This document shows, one piece after another, positions 56,682-64,000 of a DNA stretch of 64,000 nt. The DNA comes from Pteria penguin (lineage: Eukaryota > Mollusca > Bivalvia > Pterioida > Pteriidae), in the NCBI GenBank assembly GCA_035048485.1, contig CM068580.1:58888983-58952982 (forward strand), read 5' to 3'. The translations under genes were made by a program, and so were the position numbers. How positions within the stretch are numbered: position 1 is the stretch's first letter; every line of letters begins with the position of its first letter. The notes beneath the pieces are model-generated. The model did no database searches. It was not told the origin of the DNA and was given only the letters and a program-made list of their open reading frames with translations.

Positions 56682-57339
56682 AGCATTTGTGTTGTTATGT
56701 GCAACTTAATGCTTGATAATTATTGTACAGCTATTGTGTTGTTGTGTGCAGTTTATTGCTTAATTACTGTACAGCTATTGTGTTGTTGTGTGCAGCTTAT
56801 TGCTTAATTATTACTGTACAGCTATTGTGTTGTTGTGTGCAGCTTATTGCTTAATAATTACTGTTCAGCTATTGTGTTGTTATGTGCAGCTTATTGCTTG
56901 ATAATTACTCTTCAGCTATTGTCTTGCTGTGTGCAGTTTATTGCTTAATTACTGTACAGCTATTGTGTTGTTGTGTGCAGTTTATCGCTTAATTACTGTA
57001 CAGTTATTGTGTTGTTGTGTGCAGCGTATTGCTTGATAATTACTGTACAGCTATTGTGTTGTTGTGTGCAGCTTATTGCTTGATAATTACTGTACAGCTA
57101 TTGTGTTGTTGTGTGCGGCTTATTGCTTGATAATTTTCTGTTCAGCTATTGTGTTGTGTGGAGCTTATTGCTTAATAATTACTGTACAGCTATTGTGTTG
57201 TTATGTGCAGCTTATTGCTTGATAATAGTATGCAGCTATATTGTATTGTCATGTGCAGCTTATTGTTTAATAATTAATATGCAGCTATCGTGTTGTTATG
57301 TGCAGTTAAATGCTTAATAATTACTGTTCAGCTATTGCG

Positions 57340-57413
57340 TAGTCCGAGATTCTCTACCCTTTTCCCACTTGATACAGGCGGTTTGTGGGAGAAAGGCAGA
57401 GAATCTCGGACTA
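57340..57413. mobile_element. MITE in the satellite, internally deleted copy
   Basis: Same ends (TAGTCCGAGATTCTCT and AGAGAATCTCGGACTA) and the same flanks as the 115 bp copy. It lacks the segment between two GTGGGAGA direct repeats, which removes one inner arm. Confidence 0.75.
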
Positions 57414-57460
57414 AGCATTTGTGTTGTTGTGTGCAGCTTATTGCTTATGCTCACTGCATT

Positions 57461-58046
57461 GATTAGTGCTTTTTCTTTTATATTTACTACCCTTTTCTAT
57501 TCTTAGTGCTCATTTCTATCGTCTATCCGTCTTTCCCCCCTCTAGTTTTATACCATGTATTAGTGCTGTGGTGTCTCTTTTACTGTCTTAAAATAATATT
57601 TAGATTACATGTGTTTTTAAGTTTAAGTCTGGGTATAAATACTAATTTAAAGCAATTGCAGAAATTGGTGTAAATTATGGTAAAGATCTCTATATAAATT
57701 AACTCATACACATGACTCACATCAGGAATCAGTTACGAAAATGTCGGTACGCTATGCGATCTATACGAAATTGGAGATGAGTTTTACTATATTTTTAGTT
57801 GTAACAACACAGATATTATATTCGCCAGAAAAATGTATCCTGGTGTGCCCGATATTCGATCACCTAAGTATTTGTCCCTTACTGTATGTTAAAATATGCA
57901 ACTTCAAAAATACAAACTTACTTTAATCATTACTTTACTCCATATGTTGAATATTCGTACCATTCATTTTATTTTAAATCAGTCAGTTACTGAAATAAAA
58001 CCAATAACTTCAGGTGACCCAATTCAAGTATCAGGTGCCATTTTGT
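57461..58046. other. Intergenic, nothing recognised
   Basis: AT-rich, no exon or element ends. Confidence 0.4.
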
Positions 58047-60459
58047 TCCTATTTTCGATCACGTGATAAATGTAGCAAAAGGAAAGGCCACACAAATTAA
58101 TTCTGTGTTAATATTGACTTGTATCATAGTTTGATAGAATAATTATAGTTTTTAAGTATCATTTTATGTATTTTTTATAAAAATATTATAATTATTATGA
58201 TATGTACCTTAAAGTTTGTAGATTAAAATAAGAATTGTTATCTTTATAAGATAAATATTTTATTTGATGGTAGAACAATAGGAAATTAATGCATTTTATA
58301 CAAAATTTCAGAATTTCATTGGCAGTGAATACAATAGAATTGTGTTCCTCTTCTAATGACTCTTTGTTCTGAACAATATTTAAGATGGGTCCAATGGAGA
58401 CAGGGCATTCCATTTCTTATTCCATCACATTGAACCCACTTAACCAATGCCAAACCAACACTATTGCTTAACTGAGCTGGGGAATACTTTTCACAAACAC
58501 AACACAGATCTTTTTCTTCAATACTTTCATCCTCTGAATCATCACTTTCAACTTCTTTGGCACTTAGCTTCCTTTTTACAGACTTTTTTTGGACAGTGAA
58601 TTCCTCCCTTGATTTATTTGGGGCATGACATCTTTCGTGATTTTCCATTTGTTCCATCACATGGTCTTCTGTGATGCAACGGCCAGATATTATCTTGCTC
58701 ATTGTATTCATGGGCTTCTTAACCAAGGCACTTTTTATTTCTTTTAGGTTTGATTCTCTGATAGAAAAGAAGTTTTCAGTTGGGGGTTCTGTATGCAGAT
58801 CTTCATGAACTTCATTTAATATAAACACTTCTGCGGGTTTTAAAGCTAATTCTGTAATTTTATTGCGGTTATGAGGAAAGATACCGGTTTTCTTGAATGA
58901 GGAAATCAAATTTTCAGGAGACAGGGCTTTAGTATAGGATTTGCAAATAAGTTGGCACATATTTTCTCTAACAATTGTCCCATGACTCTCCCTTACCAAT
59001 TTGTGGCATTCATTATTGAAAATGTTTTGAAGTGGTCCATAACATCCGACATCAAGGGGCTGTAAAATATGGCTTGTATGAGCAGGTAAGATATACGAAA
59101 TTATTCCTTTTTCCTTAGCCCAATTTGCAAGACCCACTGAGGCGTGGCTTTTATGACCATCCAACAAAAGAAGTATCTTCTGATCATCGCTTTTAGGGGC
59201 ATACTTGAGGAAATGATTTTCCAGATAATCTTTAAAAAGATCACTATTTGACCATCCACTATCCGACATCCTTCCAGTAACTCCCGGAGTTCCCCCGTCC
59301 ATCAGTTTGGGTAGCATTCTCTTCCCTGGAAAGATGATGAAAGGTGGTATTGCAACCCCACTGGCACTCCCACAACCAATGACAGTTATGGTGCTCGACT
59401 TCCCTGCTGTGACAGACTGGGGCTGAGCATCTCCACTACACACAATGCCTGGCGGTGTATGGTTTTGAGAAAACCCTTTTTCATCTACATTGTATATGAG
59501 ATGTGGCTCGACATCAAATCCATATTTCTCCATGATCATTTTCAGCTCATCAAAATATTTATCCACACAAGATACAGATGCAGACCTGGCCCTTGATATC
59601 TCCAGTTGTCTGGGCTTGTTGACTTTCAGTTCCGGCCATCTGCCCATAAAACCCCTAAACCATTTCAATGTGAGTGGGCGAGTGTTGCTACGAAGACCCT
59701 GTTGGATTGCAAAGTCAGTGGCAAGATCTACAACCTCCTGACGGGTGTAACCATATCCAAAATTGGCCATGACCTTCAAATGCTCAGCTAACATGGACTC
59801 TTGATAATTAGAGAGAATGGGATTCTTTCCACTTTTTGTTGTATCTATGGACACTCTACCATCAACTCGGTCTCTGAGTGTTGTTAAAGGAATATTGTAC
59901 TGCCTAGCAGCACCCCGCACTGTCATCTTGGTCTCTTTTACAGCCAAATATGCATTATTTAAAGCAGTTGGGGAATACAGTCTGTATTTGTGTTGAGGGT
60001 CAACTTTTTTTACCTAAAATGCAACAAAACTTTGCCAAAAATCGTTTAAAAATGGTAAAAAATGATTTAAAAAAATAGAGAACGATAAACACAACTTTTC
60101 TGTTATTTTTTATATGTGGCCTTAAAGTATCATAAACATCACGTGATTTCCATTCATGACAGTTCAGGGAAGCAGACGGTAAAGTATGTTGTTGTTTATA
60201 ATGCTATTTATAAACAAAATTTTGAGCTTTAAACATGTGACAAAATAGTCTTATGATTTTGGACGATTTTTATGCACAAATATTTAGGTAAGAATAAATC
60301 TTACTTTTTTGAGTGGCATTGCAGCTAATATTTTATGGTGTAGTAGATGCGAACAGCTCGTAGTAAAATTGTGAAGCGGAGCGTGAAATCTCGCGTCAGG
60401 TCACGAGATTAGAGAGCAGAGGCAATCCGATCGAAATTAGGTCATGATCGAAAATAGGA
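58047..60459 (-). mobile_element. Pogo/Tigger-type DNA transposon
   Basis: A DDE transposase gene bracketed by an exact 15 bp inverted repeat, TCCTATTTTCGATCA at 58047-58061 and its complement at 60445-60459. A degenerate second copy (CCTAATTTCGATC) sits just inside the right end. The terminal TA duplication typical of the group cannot be placed unambiguously: the TA within CCTATTTT may be the target site, making the true ends TTTTCGATCA. About 2.4 kb in all. Confidence 0.6.
58316..60319 (-). CDS. Tigger-like transposase, 570 aa, one intron, PHD-like C-terminus
   Basis: Join 60319-60305 (ATG, encoding MPLKK, donor GTAAGA) and 60013-58316 (acceptor TTTTAG). The long frame's apparent first residue at 59947 is a TTG, and the frame extends upstream to the acceptor as VKKVDPQHKYRLYSPTALNN. 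Domains: a psq-type helix-turn-helix (about 15-60, RGAARQYNIPLTTLRDRV), a second DNA-binding region (about 65-140), and a DDE_1 catalytic core with Asp182 (YNVDEKGFS), Asp290 (LLLLDGHKSH) and Asp326 (ILQPLDVGC), 35 residues between the last two. After a Lys-rich linker, residues 508-570 hold CCVC, WVQCDG, LHWTHLKYC and FYCIHC, a PHD-finger-like zinc pattern. All catalytic residues are present and there is no stop or frameshift: either an active element or a domesticated gene. Confidence 0.88.
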
Positions 60460-60883
60460 CCTCCGACGATCATATCTACCCAAAATATGCATTGTGATTC
60501 CGAATACATTTAAATATGCAAATCTTTTTAACTCAACCGTTAAAATTAACGTTGCTAAAGTTGCAAAAGTTATTATCTCTGAGAGTAAAGATATTGAATT
60601 GAATTGGATTGTTACATGGATTACCATGCCCTTACATATACTCTAATTAAAGTTAATTTACAATCAATCAAGCTATCAAATCATTACATTTCCCGATAAA
60701 AGCACAAAATACTGGTAGTGTACCAGTTACCGGCTATTACATGTACGTTATTTCGGCTTTTGAAACGTGAATTAATGAGATTTTTTCACGTGATTGTCTG
60801 CAATACATAGAATACTAAATATTACATACGAAAATTCCGTCAATTCACGTTTTGAATACCCTTAATAACATTGTACTTTGTAG

Positions 60884-61182
60884 CCGGTGTAACAGTTTCA
60901 AAGTTCCCCCGTGCTGAAAGTTCCCTTTTGATGTTTTGCGCATGCGCGTATCGGTAGGAAACTTTCAGTCTGTGTCATATGCATGGTGAAAGTTTCCTCG
61001 TGGTGAAAGTTCCTTGGTCCACGTGAAATATGAAAGAATAAAGATTAATTCTTATAATTGTACTGGATCTGGCTGTTAGGATATAATTGTGATAAATTTG
61101 AGGGATTCTAATATTGACGCATGCGTATGTGCGACAAAGGGAACTTTCAGCATGGGGGAACTTTGAAACCGTTACACCGGTA
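60884..61182. mobile_element. MITE with TIRs of about 45 bp
   Basis: Left CCGGTGTAACAGTTTCAAAG TTCCCCCGTGCTGAAAGTTCCCTTT pairs with right AAAGGGAACTTTCAGCATGG GGGAACTTTGAAACCGTTACACCGG, with two mismatches. AAAGTTCC/GGAACTTT motifs recur inside (60955-61013). About 300 bp, non-coding, and it lies between the two transposase genes. The target duplication is unresolved (TA is possible). Confidence 0.85.
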
Positions 61183-61300
61183 ACTGGTCTCGGCCCGGCG
61201 ATGACTGGTCCTTCGCCAGTAGGGCATGAAGCATAAGTTAATACAATATTGAAATAATGAAAATAAGACAAGAAAGAAAGTTACCGAGTTCAAAACCTTT

Positions 61301-61304
61301 GAAA

Positions 61305-61347
<43 letters not shown>

Positions 61348-61349
61348 AA
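61301..61349. repeat. (AAAT)n microsatellite
   Basis: About 12 tandem AAAT units. Confidence 0.95.
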
Positions 61350-61370
61350 TAAGATAAAATAACATTGAGA

Positions 61371-61462
61371 AAAGAAAGACAACTATAGAAAATTTTAAGT
61401 GACCTAGAAGCAGTATCCAATCAGAATCGAGAGCATTAGTTAGAGCGGTAAGGTTGAATATT
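61371..61462. repeat. 90 bp repeat shared with 28911-29000
   Basis: AAAGAAAGACAACTATAG, TATCCAATCAGAATCGAGAG and GAGCGGTAAGGTTGAAT align in order with the copy near 29 kb. It sits 471 bp before the MULE-like ATG. Confidence 0.6.
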
Positions 61463-61932
61463 TTCTGTTTCATGCATCTTGCAAGAGTTAGACGTACCTG
61501 CTGTACTCAAGATAAGCTGTAATGAGTCAAGTGTATGAATAATATAAGTTGTAAGTATAGTACACTCACTACTTTCTCAGTTTCGGACGGATCTTTTATG
61601 TATGTGTTATATGAAGTTGTGCTGTAATCCTTTTGGTAAGATTTTTCTAAGGCAATGAATGACTGTAACAACGCTCTTTACAGCTATACAGTACAGATGA
61701 GAAAGTCGTAACTGTGCTTGAAAGCACTTGTTCTCCTTGCCACGAGTATGAGGCACAGGGGCTCGAAGTTATGAGAATGTACCCCTGAAATATCCTCACA
61801 TCCTTGTTTTTGGAAAAAGGGATCTATAAGGGAATAGATACTTTAAGCCCCGAAAATCACCCAGACACAAAGATGAAGTAATAACTATTTTATGGTCAAA
61901 TACAGTTTCATATTCTGAGTTCTGATGATACA

Positions 61933-63684
61933 ATGAACAAAATTGTGGTCTCTGAAAATGTTCACAACCAAGTTCCACATGGCCACAAAGAAAACGTCTT
62001 CTTCATTGTTAAAAACACAACTAACACCAATGATAAGAGATCTTTTGTTGATGACTGTGGTGTGTGGGTAAAAAATTCTCGAAAAACCGCTTATTTTCTT
62101 CAAACAGAAATTGGGCAACTTAAACCAATTTTCAAAAAGGGTGTCATTTTTTTCAAAGAAATCAAAGGGAAAATGGTTCCTTTAGAACCACAGCCATCTT
62201 CAATTGACGTTGTTGTCCTACAGAGATACTATTCAAAATTGAAAAAAAATCCTGAATACCAAAGACGCGTAAGTTGGTTTGAGCACCTTCCCGGTCAGTC
62301 AGATAAATTATCTTTGGCACTGTTTGAGTACATTGGGGAATATCCAGGGGAATGTGTTCATGGTAATGCAAAATCAAACAAACCATACAAACGACCAACC
62401 TTGGAGCAGAAAAAAATCATTTCCGATGGTCTGAAACACGGTAAAGCACCAAATCAAATTTCAAAAGACTTAAACAAATTTGATTCTGAAAACTTAGTGG
62501 ACCTCAAGGTCATTCAAAACGCAAAATTCGGGTATGACAGGGCAGCCAAACCACCTTCTTCGTCTTCTAATAACATTGCAGATGAAGTCCAGACAATTTT
62601 GAGCTCCCTTCCAAACAATAAGTTTGTAAGATCTGTCATTGCTAACAACGACGGTAGACCCCCTTACATTGTTTGCTTTACTGATGAACAACTTGAAGAC
62701 ATGAGACAATGCATGACAAACGGTGCCATCATTGGTATAGACAGAACATTTAACCTCGGACAATTTTATGTCACCTGCCTCTGTTATCAACACCCTAACC
62801 TAACCCGTAATTCAACAAACACTTCACCAATCATGTTAGGTGCAATTTTCCTACACTCTGACGGCTCCTATGCAACGTACTGCGATTTTTTGAGTAAAAT
62901 TAGATCGACTCTTGGATTTCATATTTTAACTGAAAAAATCATTTTTGGTACTGATGAAGAACTCGCTCTAGTAAATGCAATAAAAACCGTTTTCCCATCC
63001 TCTGAACATATCTTATGTACACGACACCTTAAAGAAAATGCACAACGTAATTTGGCCAGTAAAAATGTGGAGGAAAACATCAGAAATCAAATTGTGCATT
63101 CAATATTTGGACCTTCAGGCCTCTTAACTGCAGACTCTCGAATTTCATATTTAGAAAGAGAGCAAGAAATCTCAGATAAATTCGGGCATGTAGAGGGTAA
63201 TTATCTAACAGAGAAATTACTACCTACATTAAAAGAAAAAATTTTTCTCCCAAGTACGCGCAACCAGTTTATTCCACCAAATTGGAAAAATAACAATTGC
63301 GAGAGCATGAACCATAAGATAAAACTTCTGGGAGAATGGAGAATGTCTAAATTGCCACATTTGATCGACAGGTTACTGGAAATTCAGGAAACACAAATAA
63401 TAGAAATTCGTGGTGCGTTGCATGGTCGTGGTAATCTTCAGTTAGCTATACATGCCCAACACTTGCGTATTTCTCACAATACTTGGCTTGACCTGTCTGA
63501 TGATCAGAGAAATAAAGTATTTCGGAAGTTTTTAAAATTTAAAGTAAGAGATGTTGTAGAATCTTCGGATGGAAAATTAAATGTTCCAAACATAGCACGC
63601 ATCGCAAAAAAAACAGGTCAAGTCAAGCGTGTGAGATCTGCCAAGACCACCTCAGTGCCCAAAAAACCTAAATTAACAAAATGA
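61933..63684 (+). CDS. MULE-like transposase, 583 aa
   Basis: An intronless frame from ATG 61933 to TGA, with stops in the same frame further upstream; an AG at 61900 could splice to an earlier exon. The N-terminal 200 residues are basic with no clear domain. Residues 263-470 carry the catalytic core of Mutator-like elements: Asp270 in IIGIDRTFNLGQFYVTC, Asp341 in IIFGTDEELALVNAI followed by FPSSEHILCTRHLKENA, and Glu457 in WKNNNCESMNHKIK. The C-terminus is Lys/Arg-rich (KKTGQVKRVRSAK), possibly a nuclear localisation signal. No FLYWCH finger is visible in this frame. The frame is undamaged, so it is recent or conserved. Terminal inverted repeats were not found within the window; the right end may lie beyond it. 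Confidence 0.75.
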   Translation: MNKIVVSENVHNQVPHGHKENVFFIVKNTTNTNDKRSFVDDCGVWVKNSRKTAYFLQTEIGQLKPIFKKGVIFFKEIKGKMVPLEPQPSSIDVVVLQRYYSKLKKNPEYQRRVSWFEHLPGQSDKLSLALFEYIGEYPGECVHGNAKSNKPYKRPTLEQKKIISDGLKHGKAPNQISKDLNKFDSENLVDLKVIQNAKFGYDRAAKPPSSSSNNIADEVQTILSSLPNNKFVRSVIANNDGRPPYIVCFTDEQLEDMRQCMTNGAIIGIDRTFNLGQFYVTCLCYQHPNLTRNSTNTSPIMLGAIFLHSDGSYATYCDFLSKIRSTLGFHILTEKIIFGTDEELALVNAIKTVFPSSEHILCTRHLKENAQRNLASKNVEENIRNQIVHSIFGPSGLLTADSRISYLEREQEISDKFGHVEGNYLTEKLLPTLKEKIFLPSTRNQFIPPNWKNNNCESMNHKIKLLGEWRMSKLPHLIDRLLEIQETQIIEIRGALHGRGNLQLAIHAQHLRISHNTWLDLSDDQRNKVFRKFLKFKVRDVVESSDGKLNVPNIARIAKKTGQVKRVRSAKTTSVPKKPKLTK

Positions 63685-63770
63685 TCTTCATTTCTACTTT
63701 CTATTTCTGATCCACATCCCTCTACTTGTATCCTTCACTGACTCTCACATATCAATCAACTAACACACAC

Positions 63771-64000
63771 CTCGACTTCTTCCCCTCCACTTGACGGCTG
63801 TGCTTGGGATTCAGTCTAGGGATCATTTAATTAACATAATTATACAGTATTTATAAAACCTCTTACATTTCCCCCTCAAAATAATATTTTCATTTAATGC
63901 CTCGACTTTTTCCTCCTCCGCTTGACGGTTGTGCTATGGATTAAGTCTAGGATATACCAACATAATTTAAATATGATTTCATATTTCATGTTAGGTCTGT
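63771..64000. repeat. Direct repeat, period about 130 bp, running off the window
   Basis: CTCGACTTCTTCCCCTCCAC TTGACGGCTGTGCT..TCTAGG (63771-63820) recurs as CTCGACTTTTTCCTCCTCCG CTTGACGGTTGTGCT..TCTAGG (63901-63951). AACATAATT segments follow in both. It could be the subterminal array of the MULE or a separate satellite. Confidence 0.65.

Larger units (their letters stand above)
56018..57460. repeat. Satellite-like tandem array, about 50 bp unit, with 773 bp higher-order duplication
   Basis: About 28 units of the form TAATTACTGTACAGCTATTG TGTTGTTGTGTGCAGCTTATTGCT, varying at CAGC/CGGC, TGTGC/TGCAC and TAA insertions. The array is broken twice, at the same point of a unit, by a small TIR element (56567-56681 and 57340-57413). 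The preceding 60-70 bp, with the variants ATCAATATGCAGCTATCGTG (AT TAATATG in the second) and GCAGTTAAATGCTTAATAA, are shared, showing that a block of 773 bp was duplicated after the insertion. Confidence 0.9.

Noticed and set aside
59945..59947. Start of the Tigger protein at 59947
   Set aside because: The codon is TTG, and the frame continues upstream with typical HTH sequence to an acceptor at 60014 and a proper ATG exon.
1..64000. Hammerhead ribozymes (retrozyme type), often found in bivalve repeats
   Set aside because: Several CTGATGA strings occur (for example 43536 and 61922), but none by eye has the matching GAAA core and stems. A covariance search would be decisive.

Overview
This is eukaryotic, AT-rich, intron-containing DNA crowded with mobile elements, most likely from a mollusc and probably a bivalve. 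That placement is an inference. It rests on the gene structures, on SINEs with a tRNA-like head, and on dispersed repeats that I associate with bivalve genomes from memory; no search was run. No prokaryotic-style operons, rRNA or functional tRNA genes were seen.

Layout. 0-14 kb is non-genic and repeat-rich: a 1.9 kb element with GCTCAC/GTGAGC ends, two unrelated SINE families and foldbacks. 14.5-16.1 kb holds a host transcription factor related to NFIL3/E4BP4 that carries two complete bZIP domains, one NFIL3-like and one PAR-like; a possible non-coding first exon lies near 7.5 kb. 16-29 kb holds MITEs, SINEs, a recurrent dispersed repeat (one copy split by a MITE) and an (AT)n tract. 29.7-48.6 kb is one host gene that I assembled from six exons. 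All five introns are phase 1 and the predicted protein is 623 aa: a short N-terminal region with an internal repeat, a long coiled coil made of 16 near-identical 14/21-residue repeats, and a C-terminal membrane anchor. Its first intron contains an antisense, apparently intact two-ORF L1-like retrotransposon (32838-38576) flanked by a perfect 15 bp target-site duplication. Its other introns hold MITEs, SINEs and a second GCTCAC-type element.

48.6-54.7 kb is probable 3' UTR and intergenic sequence. 54.8-57.5 kb holds a FLYWCH-like remnant, a decayed LINE C-terminus and, directly behind it, a 1.4 kb satellite-like array with a roughly 50 bp unit and a 773 bp higher-order duplication that carries a MITE. 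58.0-60.5 kb is a pogo/Tigger-type element with a complete 570-aa DDE transposase split by one small intron, a PHD-like C-terminus and 15 bp inverted termini. 61.9-63.7 kb encodes a MULE-like transposase, and a tandem repeat then runs off the window end.

The two host genes have no evident functional link. The strongest leads are the dual-bZIP protein, the symmetric-exon coiled-coil tail-anchored protein, and the intact LINE and Tigger elements.
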